Source of the DNA: Prorocentrum cordatum
Taxonomy: Eukaryota > Sar > Dinophyceae > Prorocentrales > Prorocentraceae
NCBI GenBank assembly: GCA_963575745.1
Contig: CAUYUJ010016471.1
Coordinates: forward strand, 462,335 to 526,334
DNA length: 64,000 nucleotides
Direction: 5' to 3'
The notes under the pieces are model-generated. The model was not told where the DNA came from. It did no database searches and worked only from the letters and a program-made list of their open reading frames with translations. Positions 12,441 to 23,903 of the stretch are shown here, one piece after another. Every line of letters begins with the position of its first letter. Positions within the stretch are counted from its first letter, which is position 1. The translations under genes were made by a program, and so were the position numbers.

Positions 12441-13300
12441 AATACATAAAACAGCTCCGTCCTACACGACATCCTGAACTCACTGGTGCAGACGCTGACG
12501 CGAAGGCATCAAAGATGGTTACCGACATTTTTGTCAGCCTCAGAGGCGCCTTGGCGGACGCCAGCATCACACAGGTGCGGCACATGGTGCATGATGAATC
12601 CCCTATAAGGTGTCCAAGAACCGACCAACATGCAAGTGCGACGACGAAGCCCGATTGCCAGAAAGCTGCAGGCTTGCCCTAAGAAGATCGTCTATCAACC
12701 GATGACTCCAACGGGTGAGGTCGGCCTGCGCAGCGACTCTGGTTACCGGCGTCTTAGCGGAGATGCCGAGGACGAGGTCAAATGCAATGGTATTCGCGTG
12801 GCAAACCTGCTGCGACGTGGCAACGCGCCCGCTGGTAAGCCCGTCGCCCATCTTATCGACGCACTGCAAGTCTCACCGCTTGCAGGCCCGCTCGAACTAT
12901 TCAGCTGAAACACCAGCAGCAGCCCGCAACTTGAAGGTCTGCTACCCCACGATGGTCACTCTGCACGAACTCCACGCATGGCAGATGACACCCATTCAGT
13001 TGAAAGGTCTATTTGAGATGTGTGACCTGAGCATTAAAGTCACTTCGACCATCGATGCGGAATCGGTTTTCGAGTCCTCGTCAAGCAAGGACCTGAAGAA
13101 AACGACCTGCGTGTACGCTTTTGGGACACATCAGTTGGATACGACAGATGATGGAGCGAGGTGTCGTGCATAGCGTGCAGTGGCGTGACACTCGCGACAT
13201 GACCGCGGACGGCCACACCGAAGGGAGCATCGACTGAGATATGCTTCTACAGGTCACTGGAGGAACGCAATCGTTCAAACACGGTTTAAAACGACAAACT
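12441..13300 (+). pseudogene. Copia RNase H-like C-terminus
   Basis: Three frames in succession: 12350-12600 (NVTFDQDEYIKQLRP), 12630-12890 (KIVYQPMTPTGEVGL, SDSGYRRLSGD, where the Asp-Ser-Gly is the first RNase H acidic site), 12890-13173 (VTLHELHAWQMTP, IKVTSTIDAESVFESS, where the Asp-Ala-Glu-Ser lies at the usual acidic position) and 13170-13295 (DTRDMTADGHTEG, the conserved end). Several frameshifts and a TGA. End of recognisable element. Confidence 0.6.
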
Positions 13301-15035
13301 CCATAGAGGGCTGGCCAGACAAGATCATCTGAGCCGCCTGAGGAGCAATCGCTTGCAGGGTGGCTTGCCAGCGAGGCAATTTGCTTGCAAGGGCACTTGC
13401 GCGCGGGCCAACCTTCCTTCTTGAACGCGCCTGCTGCTGCCTACTTCGTGCATGTAATGTTCTACCGTCTGGCGGGCGGCGGGCTCACGCTTCGTCTCCT
13501 CCCCCCCCGACTCAAGGAGGCTGGGACAAAGGCGAGAGATTGCGAGCGTTTGTCCGCGGCCATTTGTGCTCAAGCGGCCGGCCGCCAACATATGACTGTG
13601 CCTCGTGAAACACAGTACTTGCCACTGAGACCGAGAACCTTTTCGTTTGACATGGCCCGTCGCTCCCGCGACGATCTCCTACTTTGGGGACCATCGTTAC
13701 TACGGTACAACAGAGTTGAATACGGGCTTCGCCTTAAGCGAAGCTTCTGGTTGGGCCTCCCAACCTCCTTCGAACTGGGGGGGGGGGGGGCGCATTGGAA
13801 AAAAGGGGTGGGGGAGGGTCGTAAAGACCAATGAGTTGTGATGAGCTAGGACTCCTATAGGGCAAGGCTATTTGAAGAAAAGTGTCAGGATGTAGGACGC
13901 CGAAACGTCAAGGAACTGTCGAACGGGAGCCTAATTTTGAAAAAGAGCCGCCGTCCATTATTGCAGCAGGTTGGGCAGTGAAAAACATCGAGATCCATTA
14001 TGACGTTTCTGTCATCCCCTGGGGACGCCCTCCTAGGCCATCGCGGCGGCTGTTCTTTTTCCGCGTGTTCATCCTCTGGGGGCCGCGCCCTAGCCTCAGG
14101 ACCGTCAAAAACGGATTCGGGACGGAGAAGCGACCCTGGGGACGGGGTCGGGGCTCGAGTAACGGGGGTCAATACAAACGGGAGTCAGCCAGAGCGCTGG
14201 ATCTTGCGGGGTCCTGAAGGGCCTTGGGTGCACTAACCTGGGCGTGCGTGCAGGATCGTGCAGGGTCTTGCAGGATCCTTCGAAGCCTGACGGACCCGGG
14301 CCTGGATTGACCCGGGTCAGGAAATCGTCGGCTGCATTGAAAGAAAACATGCCGTCGTTTGGACGGAAAGGTCTCCTTGCCCAGACGACCACGACGACGA
14401 CGCCCAGACGACGACGGGGCACTCAGGAGGGCTCGTGGGACTGGTCTCGGAGCTGGGTTTGGAGTTGGGACGCGGCGGGGGGAGCACCGATCTGAGAAAG
14501 CCGGCCTGCCTGTCAGAGGCCCTTCTGCTCCTGCGGGAAGATTTGTTTTGGGAGCCTGCTGGACGAGGCAGGATCCAAGTTTGTGGCTAACTAGTTCGAT
14601 CTGATCGGTCCGACCCGACATTTGTTCCCGCCGGCCTGGTCCGATCCGGTTCCGACAGTCCGAGGTGGCTTGATGCCTGTATGACGCTATTGTGCATCCC
14701 GGCGCAGCCGATCCGATTCTATTCTGACCCCGTGCCGACGCGGCCAGATCCGACGCATGTTCGGATCCGATCCGGCTTCCCCGATCCGATGCTGACTGAT
14801 CCCGCCCTTCTGTGCAGACCCCTGTCGTCTCAGGAGGACGAACCAGTGCTTGTGCTGTCACGCCACCTGTGAGGTGGCAGGGAGGAAAGAGAGGAGGGAA
14901 GAAAATAGGGATGTGAGACGGGCATGCCTGGCCCGATCCACCTCGCTCGGCCGCTTCCTGCCCCCGCGAACCTTCCTCGCTGAGGCGAAGGCCTCGAGCT
15001 GCCACGGCGCCGCCCCCCCCTCCCCTTGTCAGGGG
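13301..15035. other. No gene seen; small palindromes and short repeats
   Basis: Reading frames here lack any recognisable motif. A perfect 7-bp-stem hairpin (GCTTCGC-CTTAA-GCGAAGC) lies at 13726-13744 and a G12 run near 13780. At 14255-14280 a CAGGATC/CAGGGTC word repeats about every 11 bp, and 14580-14800 is enriched in GATCCGA words. The long minus-strand open frame at 14169-15038 looks like a composition artefact. Confidence 0.5.
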
Positions 15036-15215
15036 CAATGATCAGGGGAGATCGGCATAGGGGGAGGGGTTTGCATCGACCCCCGATCGCCCATGGATCG
15101 CCGATAAGGGTCTGCTAGCCCCACCCCGCCCAGGAACGTGCGGATTTGCTATCGGGGGCTTCTCGCCGATCTATCGGCGATGTATCGCCGATTCCAGATC
15201 GATGTTCCCCCCCTG
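15036..15215. repeat. Dispersed repeat family E, copy 1 (ATCGGCGAT palindrome)
   Basis: Contains CGATCGCCCATGGATCGCCGATAAG, ACGTGCGGATTTGCTATCGG and a perfect 9-bp inverted repeat ATCGGCGAT-gt-ATCGCCGAT at 15173-15192. The same string of words in the same order recurs at 19925-20070 and, more diverged, at 39490-39625 and 39800-39870. The G+C-rich text after the palindrome is partly shared with the third copy. No transposase, so at most a non-autonomous element. Confidence 0.6.
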
Positions 15216-15448
15216 TGCCAGCCCCCCCCCTATCGTTGCCCCTCACCTTGTGTGCCGCCAGCCTTGGCCCGCGCGCTCCCTGCCATTGCGCCTCCAGCCG
15301 AGGAGGGGCCCCGTGCGGGGTACCCCCTTCGAGCGCCGGACCAGAAATTGAACGAGCGGCCGCGCTCCCCCCCGGCAGCGTCTCGGGCTGAGCGCCAGCT
15401 TGAAGCTCCCCAGGGGGTGGGTGCTCGCCATGGGTCACCGGGCGCGTT

Positions 15449-15572
15449 CCACTACTCGCAAAGTTCCTACTCGCAAACGTTCGAAAAACACAGGTCTGCA
15501 TCGATGTAATGTATCGTAAATCTCCCACGGCGGATCCAGGCCATTTGCGAGCAGCTGCTTTGCGAGTAGTGG
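15449..15572. repeat. Short element with 15-bp terminal inverted repeats
   Basis: CCACTACTCGCAAAG at 15449-15463 is exactly inverted at 15558-15572, and the outer flanks (GCGCGTT / AGCGCGC) extend the inversion by about 6 bp with one mismatch. The 124-bp unit has no coding capacity. The right half, from a CATCGATG word through CGGCGGATC to TGGAGCGCGCT, is also found at 25331-25420, so this belongs to a small dispersed MITE-like family. Confidence 0.5.
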
Positions 15573-15734
15573 AGCGCGCTCGTCGAATGGGGAAGCGGGT
15601 TCGGAGGATTTTCGCCGTTCTCGGGCTCCCTGTGGGTCCTCCACGGGCCACGGGGCCTTCGGAAAGCGACTCGGCATTGTCGTCCTATGGGGGGAGACCC
15701 GCAGGACCCGCCGTTCGTGCGATGACATGCAGAT

Positions 15735-15907
15735 GTTTTTTTGTGTCGTTTTTGTTGGTTGCCTACCTGCATCGTTTGTCGCACATGTCACATCTTGCCA
15801 GCGTAGATTCGCCACAGCCAGATGTTATTTGCAGTGTTTTTGGGTTGCCTACCTGCATCGTTTGTTGCACATGTCACATCTTGCAAGCGTAGATTTGCCA
15901 CGGCGCT
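15735..15907. repeat. 86-bp direct duplication
   Basis: Two adjacent copies of about 86 bp, each containing GGTTGCCTACCTGCATCG (GCCTACC at 15761 and 15847), CACATGTCACATCTTGC and AGCGTAGATT. It marks the entry into the AT-richer region. Confidence 0.75.
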
Positions 15908-15979
15908 GTCACGGAAATCTCCATATGCAAAAGCAGTTGCTGGAAATCCCCATCAATGTGTTACCCATTTACAAATTGA

Positions 15980-18625
15980 TTTTGATTATAACGGATTTCC
16001 AGAGGCGGTGCCGTGGGGCCACGGAAGTTTGCCAGGAAGACAGGCAAAACGCGAACAAGCATGTGTTTTCACATGGGAAAACAGAACAAATTGAAACAAA
16101 AGCTAGGACAACTTGTGATTGTCGCTTTTTTATGTTGCAGAGAACTACAGTTATAGTCCTTTTGCAACAGCTTTCACAAAATGATTCCTTCTGTGGCGAC
16201 CTTACAGGATTTTAAGTGTGGACGATATGCAGTGGCCTCCACAATCCGAATCCTTGTGTAGCAGCCTGTACAAAGGAATTCCTTTTGTGGCTGCCTGACA
16301 AAAGGGTTTGCATTGTGGGGGCTCGCTAAATTCCATTGGATTAAACACAATTTGAAAAGCCACGCGACCGAATTCAATTGTCAAATCCGTGCAGTCAAAA
16401 TCAATTTGACGATCCCCACAATCAAATTCAATATCCAAATCACCACACATGGAATCAAACTGTAAGCAATTTATAGAATTATGTTGATTGTAATGGATTT
16501 CCAGAAGCGGCGCCGTGGGGCCGCAGAAGCTTACCAGGAAAACAAGAACAATATGAACAATAGGAATAAACTTGTGTCGTCGCGGAGGAAAGCATTGAAC
16601 ATCTGGAACAACTAAGGAACATTTGTGATTGATAGCATTTTTTGTTGTGCAGCAAAGACGCTGACAGTCACAGTGTTTCTTCCGTGTCTTACTTTCCAGG
16701 TGAGAGACATGTTTGTTCCATGTGTTTCTTGTTTTTCTTGTTTTCCTGTTAAGCTTCCGCGGGCCCACGGCGCCGATTTTGGAAGTCCACTACAATCCAA
16801 ATCAACCGGTTAATGTATTACAACATGATTTTCTCTTGATGAGGTTTACACCTTGAATTTCATTGCGTATATTCTCGAAATGATTTTGATTGTATTGTTT
16901 TCACGCCAATTTTGAGTATGTGGCTTTTCAAGATGTGTTTAAGTGTAGTAAATCCTAGTGGCGGCGCCGTGGGCCCGCGGAAGCTTACCAGGAAAACAGG
17001 ACAAACAGTAAAAAGCCGTGTGTTTCCAAAGAGGAAAATATATGAACAATTGGCGAACAACTGTGTTTGTCAGCGCTGTGATTGGCGCAACAAATATAAA
17101 CACGAACGGACAAGCTTACCCTCAGCTTTGTCATACTTTTCTTGTTTCTTTTCCATGCGAGAAACAGGCTGTTGTTCAACTGTGTTTCCTGTTGTTCCTG
17201 TTTTCCTGGTAAGCTTCCGCGGCCCCACGGCGCCGCCTTTGGAAATTCGTTACAATCAAAATCGATGTGTAAATCAATTACACATCGGTTTCATTTAGGG
17301 GATGTACACATTCAATTTGATTGTGGGCATTTTCACATCGATTTTGATTGTACGGGCTTGCAAGTTGAATTCGATTGCGTGGCTTTTCAAATTGTTTGTA
17401 AGGCCGCCACATAAGGAATTCCTGTGTTGTACAGGCTGCTACAACAGGATTCTAAGTGTGGAGACCACTGCATACCTTCTATAAGTTAAATCCTGTTATA
17501 AGGTCGCCACACAACGAATCCTTATATAAAGGCCGCTACACAATGATTTGAAATGCAGATCATCTGCATCATAAAAACGCTGACAAGCATAGTTATTCTT
17601 CAGTTTTGTTTCATCCTTCCATGTGGAAACACATGCGTTTTCCTGTTGTTCCTGTTTTGCCTTGTTTTCCAGGTAAGTTTCCGCGGGCCCACCGCCGCCA
17701 TTACGATTCTTTACAGTTAAAGAAAATTGAAAAGCCATACAATCATATTCAATTTGAAAACCGTGCACGCAAAATCAATTCGAAAATCCACACAATCATT
17801 CAACCCTAAATGAAATCAATTTGCAATCCTACACATTCATTATGATTGTAATGGATTTCCTGTGGCGGTGCCGTGGGGCCGCGGAAGTTTACCAGGAAAG
17901 CAGGAAAAACATGACAAACATGAAACAGCCGGTTCTTTCACATAGAGGAACAGGAACATTGAGAAAAAGCAGAGGAACATCTACGCCTGTTAGTGTTTTC
18001 ATTTGTTGCACCAATAAACAGCGCTGACAATTACAGTTGTTCCTCCTTGTTTCTTGTTTTCCCATGTGAACACAACAGTTTTTTTCTATTGTTCTTGTTT
18101 TTATTGTTTGCCTGGTAGGCTTCCGCGGGCCCACGGCGCCGCCACTAGGATGCACTATAATTAAAAAAACAGTTTAAAACTACACTAACATTTAATTTGA
18201 AAACCGTACAGTAAAAATCAATCCTAACATCCACACAACCAAATTCAATGTGCAAATCTCCTCACAGGAAATCTATTGTGTAATCCATGTATTACTTGAT
18301 GTTGATTGTAATGGATTTCCAAAAACGGTGCCGTCGACCCGCGGAAGCTTAACAGGAAATCAGGAAAAACAGGAAACACATGAAACAATTTGATTTCACA
18401 CGGGAAGTACTGAAAATCTAAGGAACAAATTGTGATTGACGTCGATGTTGTTGTACAACAAATAAACATACTAACACTCATTGGTTTGCCTTGGCTTTTT
18501 TGCTGCTGTTTGTTTTGTTTTTTCGTAATGAAAACACGTGTTTTCCTGTTGTTCCGGTTTTTCTTAGTTTCCTGGTAAGCTTCCGTGGCCCCACGGCACC
18601 GCCTCTGGAAATCCATTACAAACGA
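15980..18625. repeat. About 460-bp satellite with foldback units
   Basis: Forward half-sites (GGATTTCC..GGCGGTGCCGTGGGGCC..GGAAGCTTACCAGGAAA) start near 15990, 16484, 16945, 17843, 18301. Inverse half-sites lie near 16735, 17195, 17655, 18100, 18565. Forward-to-forward and inverse-to-inverse distances are close to 460 bp or twice that (15990 to 16484 is about 490), so this is a tandem satellite. In four units forward and inverse sites are about 320 bp apart and form a foldback (16484-16800, 16945-17265, 17843-18165, 18301-18625). The spacers are rich in CAATCAAAATC words. The region is visibly richer in A+T than its surroundings. No coding sequence. Confidence 0.75.
16184..16320 (-). repeat. 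Dispersed AAGGCCGCCAC repeat, inverted copy
   Basis: Contains TTCTGTGGCGACCTTACAGGATTTTAAGTGTGG in words and TTTTGTGGCTGCCTGACA. These are the inverse of the AAGGCCGCCACAAAAGGAAT units at 17399-17540, 18795-18965 and 19130-19275. It sits inside the satellite array. Confidence 0.5.
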
Positions 18626-18794
18626 AATCAATGTGTTACAACTTGATTTCATTTGTGGGGATTGACGAATGAAGTTTGAATGTGGAATTTTCAAATTGAT
18701 TTTGATTGTTTGGTTTGCAAATTGAATTTTATGGTGTGGTTTTTCAAATAGTTCTTCGTTGTAGGGAAGTGTATGGGTCCCCGACAATTAAAAC

Positions 18795-19275
18795 CCGGTT
18801 GTAAGGCCGCCACAAAAGGAATTTCTTTGTATAGGTTGCGACACAAGGATTTTATGTGTGGGTGCCATTGCATATCCTCCACACTTAAGGTCCTGTGGTA
18901 AGGTCGCCACAAAAGGAATCATTTTTGTAAAGGCCGTTACAACAGGATTCTAAGTGTAGATCTTATGCATTACAGACAGCAGCGGCAGTCGCATGTTTTC
19001 CTAGCTTTGTCTTGTTTTTCCTGGTCCAAAAAGAACATGTTTGTTGTTTTTTCCTGTTGTTCCTGTTGTCCTATCTAGCTTTCTTGGGCTCAAGGTGCCC
19101 CCATGGCAGATTCCTCATACGTAAAACCTTTTTGTAAGGCCGCCACAGAAGGAATCCCTTGTACATGCTGCTACAAAAGGATTCTAAGTGTGGAGGCCAC
19201 TGCAGAAGTTTCACATGTAATCATTTTTGTAAGGTTGCCACACAAGGAATCCTTGTGCAAAGGCGTTACAGAAAG
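18795..19275 (+). repeat. Tandem AAGGCCGCCAC repeats
   Basis: At least five copies of the word pattern TGTAAGGCCGCCACAAAAGG, some 80-100 bp apart, alternating with ACAxxAGGATTCTAAGTGTGG. One further pair lies at 17399-17540. No coding capacity seen. Confidence 0.55.
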
Positions 19276-19924
19276 ACTTCGGGAGAAAAAGAAGAAGCGG
19301 GGGAGATGAAGAAGAACGAAGACGGCGCACATGCATGATGAGTAAACAGATGATTTATAGCGTTTCAATCGCTAGGACATCTATCAAACATGCCGTGTTG
19401 TAATCCTACAAACAGCGGGTCGGACGGGGGAGACCCTAGGACCCAGGACGCGTTTCCCTCAGTACCTGTTTCCCCCGTTTTGAGGTGCGGGTTGACTTCG
19501 GCAAGCCCCGTGGGCAGTTCGACGGGCACCTCGCGCCCTGGGGTCTGGGCTTGGAGGGCACTAGCTAATACACCCACAACCCAAACCGATCCTGGCCAGG
19601 CCGATCTTGGACCCTGGATCGGTGTAGGCGGATGCTTGGCGCCCTCCTATGGGTGTCCAGATCCCCGCAAGGTCGCTCGCGCACCGCAGCATGCAGATGC
19701 ACAGTCAACACGCGCTGAAACGGGGACCACTCTGGGCCTAGGGGGGGGGGGCTCTGGTTTCCTGGACGCTCCATGGATTTGGGAAGTGGAGCCCAAATAT
19801 TTGCGGCCGAGGCTCGCAGTGGCCAGCCAAGTAGATAATCGTTTCTGATTCGGCGTTCCTCATGGTGGCACGATGGCTGAAAATATCAGGGGCAACGTTA
19901 GAGGGAGGTGGGCTCAGGAGAGGA
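19276..19924. other. No gene seen
   Basis: Transition back to GC-rich DNA. Open frames here carry no motif. A G9 run lies near 19745. Confidence 0.4.
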
Positions 19925-20070
19925 TGCATCGACCCCCAATCGCCCATTCATCGCCGATAAGCCCGATAGCCCACTACGCCTAGGAACTTGTGGATTCGCT
20001 ATCGGGGGCCTATCGCCCATCTATCTGCAATGTATCGCCGATTCGAAATCAATTTCCCCCCTGGAGCCGG
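19925..20070. repeat. Dispersed repeat family E, copy 2
   Basis: Same succession of words as 15036-15215 (CGATCGCCCAT variant, GATAAG, GGAACTTGTGGATTCGCTATCGG, ATGTATCGCCGATTC). The left arm of the palindrome has decayed to ATCTGCAAT. Confidence 0.6.
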
Positions 20071-20254
20071 TCCCCCCGCATCGTTGCCCTTCATGAAATG
20101 ATGCTGTCTCGTGTAACCCCACACCACAGAGGTTTGCAGAACGCATCTTGCGAGTCCGCGCTGGTGGCGTTCCTCCCGCTCGACTTGGCCCCTTCGTCTT
20201 GGACGTGCACGTCTCCGCGCGCCGGGGCCGCCCCACGGACAGTCCAGGAGACGC

Positions 20255-20435
20255 CACAGGGGCGTGGATCAGGGACGGGTCCCGGTTACGACGGAATCGG
20301 CGCCATCCGCCGCTGAAGGAGTCGGCATTGTCTTCGTGTTTCGGGGGGTGATTTTCCCTTCCCCGGTCCGTGGATCTGGCGCCCGCGCGCCAGGTCCACG
20401 GATCCGCAATCCATGTTGGCGTGTGCCCGAGACCA
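20255..20435. repeat. Dispersed repeat family D, copy 1, with hairpin
   Basis: Begins GGCGTGGATC-AGGGACGGGTCC and ends GATCCGCAATCCATGTT. It contains a 15-bp stem with a 4-base loop at 20368-20401 (CCGTGGATCTGGCGC against GCGCCAGGTCCACGG, one T-G wobble). Related copies at 22305-22425, 23335-23400 and 31017-31200 keep this stem or part of it. No coding sequence; might be a SINE or other structured non-autonomous repeat, but no polymerase III box was recognised. Confidence 0.6.
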
Positions 20436-20652
20436 GTGCGCGAGGTGTTGCAGACACGTTCTGCCCATGTCTCTGCCGCGGCCATCGGCTGCCGTGGTCG
20501 ACGACGCATGCGGCGAACCGCCGCCGCCCCCCTGCCTCTGGGAAGCGCTTGCGTGGCCAAGCGTTGAGCCGAGGCTCTTGGCCAGGTTGTTGGACTATGT
20601 GTTCGCCCAGCCCTTGTGGCAACTGGGGGGATTCCCCGAGAGAGGAAAAGTG

Positions 20653-20700
20653 AGATGAGGTGGAGGAGGAGGAGGAGGAGCAGGAGGAGGAGGAGGAGGT
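20653..20700. repeat. (GGA)n microsatellite
   Basis: GAGGAGG trinucleotide tract, about 45 bp. Confidence 0.9.
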
Positions 20701-22300
20701 TCCCAACGTCTACGCCACAAGCCGTCTTCCCGCCCTCACACCATAGAGTAGCACCAGAGACCGAGCACAAGTAGAGGTCGCCATTCTGAACAGCCATCGC
20801 GAACCAATGCAGAGGCCAGGGGTGTGACGTCCACGAGGACGCGTGCCAGGTGCGCCGCGGGCACCAGGTGCGCTAAGTGACCAGGGGGGGTAGCATGTCG
20901 ACCTCCCCCCACCGCCATCCTTGTCAAAAGCCATGCAAAACGGGGGCAGGGTGGTCAGCACGGTGTACAGCGCGCGCACCCGCGGTGGGTTCAGATGTGT
21001 TTTTGACAGGGGTTGTGGGGCAGAGCACAGCGGACAATGACGATTACACCCCCAGCCCTCCCTGCACAAAAACATGCATAGTGGTCGCGCAGTGCCCGCT
21101 CATGATCCAGATTTTGCCGCCACGTACGTCTTTTTGTATTTTCACAGGCGTGGTGGTGGGGCTTCTGGTTCTTCGTTGGCGGCCCGTCGAGTGGGGGAGG
21201 GCGTGTTTAGTGTGCAATGGTGAACTCCCCCCGAAGGGGAAGAGGGGGTGTGAAGAGGAAGCGTTCAACCGCACACGCCCAGAAGGCTGACGCGACTCCA
21301 CCTCCCTCCCGCCCCCTGCCTCACCGCGTCTCGCCCACACTCTCCCGAACGGCTTGCAGGGCTCCCTGTGGCAAGACCTCCAGCGTCCCCCAGCCCGGCG
21401 CGCCTCCGCGCGGCGCCCCTCGCGGAGGGGCGCCGGCGGCCCGTCGCGGCGATCGCCCCAGCAGGGGCCGGCGGGGAGCGCGGAGGGAGCGGGACGGAGA
21501 GCGCCCGGGGAGCTCTTCTCCTCTCGCTGGCCTCGCTCCGGCCGCCGGGGCCCGCCCGCCGTGGCCCGAGGCTGCCGAGGCCCCGGCGGCGGCGGCGCGC
21601 CCACCCGCGATGGCTGACGCCCTGGGCCCGCCCGGCAGCGCCGGCGGCCGCGGCGGGCCCGCGCCGTGCGCGGCAAGCCGCTTCGCGGTCGCCTACGGCG
21701 ACGCGGCGGCGCAGTGCCGGCCCCCCCGCCGCTGCGCCGCGCGGCGGCGGGGCGGCCCGGCCCGTGGCCGGCGGGCGGCCCGGCTGCCCCGCTGCCGCTG
21801 ATGGCGGCCCGGCGCGGGCTGCCGGCGCAGGGCCCGCAGGCGCCTCCGCCGCCGCCCGCCCAGCCCCCGCCCAGCCCCGCCGCGGCGGGCGCGCTGTGGT
21901 GCCCGGTGCTCTCGGGCGGCGCGGAAGCGCCGTCTGCGCCCCCGCGGCTAAGCCCGCCGTCGCCGCCGCCGTCGCTGCCATGCTCGCCGCGGACGCCGCT
22001 CAGCGCGCGGAGCCAGCCGCCGGCCTGGGCGGGAGAGGTCCGCCTGGACATCTGCAAGGACAGCGTCGGCGGCAAGCCAAGGCAGGAAGTGAGAGGGGGC
22101 AGGCCTCCTCAGGAGGCGACGGAGCTTCTCAGAAGCCCTCGCGCCTTCTGGGAAGCAGTCTGTGTCGTCTGAGAAGGCTTAGAAAGCTCCTCAGGTGGCC
22201 CGAGGCCGTTAGAGCCTTCTGAAAAGGCCCGCCCCCTCGGCAAAGCCTGCACGAGCTCTGCGATCGCTTGCGAAGCCTACATACGCCAGGAGACGAAGAC
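20701..22300. other. Very GC-rich stretch, no confident gene
   Basis: From about 21380 to 22030 the sequence is almost entirely G and C with many CGG/GCC words, so several frames on both strands stay open for hundreds of codons. The plus frame at 21666-22172 (proline/alanine-rich) could be a terminal exon but shows no domain, so I do not call it. At 22115-22160 a CTTCTCAGAAGCCCTCGCG word recurs that is part of the inverted arms near 28.1 kb. Confidence 0.4.
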
Positions 22301-22304
22301 AGGA

Positions 22305-22425
22305 TAAGGCGCGTGGATAAGTGGCGGGTCCCGCTTCTGTGCAGAATCGGCGCGCGTCGTCGCCAAATCAGGTGTCACTGGCTTCATGTTTCGGCGGATA
22401 CTTTCCCGATCCGTGGATTCCTCTC
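22305..22425. repeat. Dispersed repeat family D, copy 2
   Basis: GCGTGGATAAGTGGCGGGTCCCG, AGAATCGGCGC, TTCATGTTTCGG and CCGATCCGTGGATT follow in the same order as in copy 1; the right half of the hairpin is lost. Confidence 0.55.
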
Positions 22426-22639
22426 GCTCTGTGGGGTGAACGTCCAGAATGGGTACAGTCGACCCGCATAGTAAAGATAGGCATCCCTCCCAAGGGTACC
22501 CTTGCATCCTTGCCTCCTGGGTCCATCCTTGGACACTTTCTTTGGCCGCGCCCCGCTCGAAACGCTTCGAAATGGGCGTCCAAGGTCCTTGCATCCTTAT
22601 CGCGCATCCTTACTATCCGGTGTGACTGTAGAGAATGTG

Positions 22640-23165
22640 CGTTTGGGCTCTCGATGACTCTTGGAGCCTCTTGGGGACATCTTGGGGTTGCTTGGGGGCT
22701 TGTTGGGTTCTTGGGGGCGTCTTCGGCCGGCTTTGGGCGCTCTTGGGCCGTCTGGCGCCTTCTGGCCGTCTTGGGGGCCTCTCTGGGCCGTCTCGGGGCC
22801 TCCAAGGGCTGTGTTAGGGGGTCTCTTGGGCCGTCTCGGGGCCGTTTGGGCCGCCTGGGTGCTGTCTTGGGGGTCTCTTGGGCCACCTTGGGGCCCTCTT
22901 GGGCCGTGCTGGGGCCCTCTTGGGGGCTTCTTGGGCCGTCTTGGGGCCATCTTGGCGGCCTCTGGGGCTGTTTGGGGGTGTCCGTCCGAAGCGCGAGACT
23001 GCGAGAGCGCTGAAATTTGCTTGTGGAGGCTCTATTCGGGGTCCTCTTGAAGCCCTCCTGGGTGGTCCTGAGGGCCTGTTGGGCCGTCTTGGGGGCCTCT
23101 TCGGGACCATCTTGGGCCGTCTTGGAGCTGTCTTGGGCCATCTGGAGACCCTCCAGTCCCTCTTC
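22640..23165. repeat. Phased GGGCCGTCTTG array
   Basis: Degenerate tandem repeat of GGGCCGTCTT and GGGGCCTCTT words at 10-11 bp intervals over 500 bp. Reading frames through it (for example 22661-23050) are simple Gly/Leu/Pro repeats and not credible proteins. The same word type builds 24510-24770 and 28900-29350. Confidence 0.7.
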
Positions 23166-23334
23166 GACCGTTGAGAAGCCCAAGAAGCCGAGTATCCTCA
23201 GCCAGAAAACGTTCCACCACGTTTGCTCCGTGGATGGGGCGTAGCTCCTGTGGGGGGTGAGGGGGGGTAGGGGGCACGCACGGGATGTTTTAGATTCCAG
23301 CCTTCGCAGACTTGCTTCTGGCAACTTTTTCCTT

Positions 23335-23400
23335 CTGGACGTGGATTTGGCGCCCACCCGCCAGATCCACGGATCCGCAATCCATGTTACCGCGCGCCCG
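23335..23400. repeat. Dispersed repeat family D, hairpin fragment
   Basis: Only the hairpin part is kept: GTGGATTTGGCG against CGCCAGATCCAC, followed by GGATCCGCAATCCATGTT as in copy 1. Confidence 0.55.
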
Positions 23401-23903
23401 ACCTACCCCTACGGGTCCAATCGCCGCTGGGAGTGTCGGGTACCCCCGCTGGGGTTCATCTGGCTGCAGGCATCCTTCAAATGCCGAGCCCCAGCAGTTT
23501 TTGTTCCGAATCCTGACATGCGGGGATAGGGATCATGTGAGCGACGACATTGGTGCGTAAGCTTCCCTCATAAGCTCGCGCATGAGCGCCTTCCTCTCCG
23601 ATGTAGCGTGCCGCGCTGGCGGTCCGGGTAAGCCACCCCGTAAGGTCGCTATGCCATCTCGCGTAAGGCCTGTTGTTGATCGTCGCTCATGTGTAGCTGC
23701 CAACGAGCACAATAGCTTTGGATTCGGAGGTCTATGCGCAACTCCTGGGCCAGCACAGGACCCCGCTTATATACCCCCCCACACCCCTGGCGGCGCCTCC
23801 GGGCGGCCCCGGCGCGCTCCGTGCGCCAGAGAACAGGGCGCGGGGATCCCCGAGCGCGGTTCATTTCTCGCTAATTCTAAGAAGAACAAACTGCATAAGC
23901 ATA
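23401..23903. other. No gene seen; GC foldback at 23786-23835
   Basis: No reading frame with a motif. At 23786-23835 a CTGGCGGCGCC ... CGCGCTCCGTGCGCCAG inverted stretch resembles 25200-25245. Confidence 0.4.

Larger units (their letters stand above)
8043..13300 (+). mobile_element. Degenerate Ty1/copia-type retrotransposon
   Basis: One continuous coding trail in the order gag-like, zinc-finger, integrase, reverse transcriptase, RNase H, which is the copia (Pseudoviridae-type) order. The trail hops between the three plus frames many times and contains in-frame stops, so the copy is dead as assembled. I could not find matching LTRs on either side: the left edge abuts the satellite tail at about 8047 and the right edge is placed at the end of the RNase H-like segment. 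The protein wording resembles the large copia families of dinoflagellate genomes. Coding parts are listed separately. Confidence 0.8.

Noticed and set aside
8000-13850. LTR pair for the copia-like element
   Set aside because: No direct repeat longer than short words was found between the two flanks by eye.
14169-15038. 289-codon minus ORF
   Set aside because: Low-complexity Arg/Pro/Gly-rich reading of palindromic GC repeats, no motif.
21044-22222. Long ORFs on both strands in the GC-richest stretch
   Set aside because: Four or more frames are open at once and none has a domain; composition explains them. A single exon cannot be excluded.
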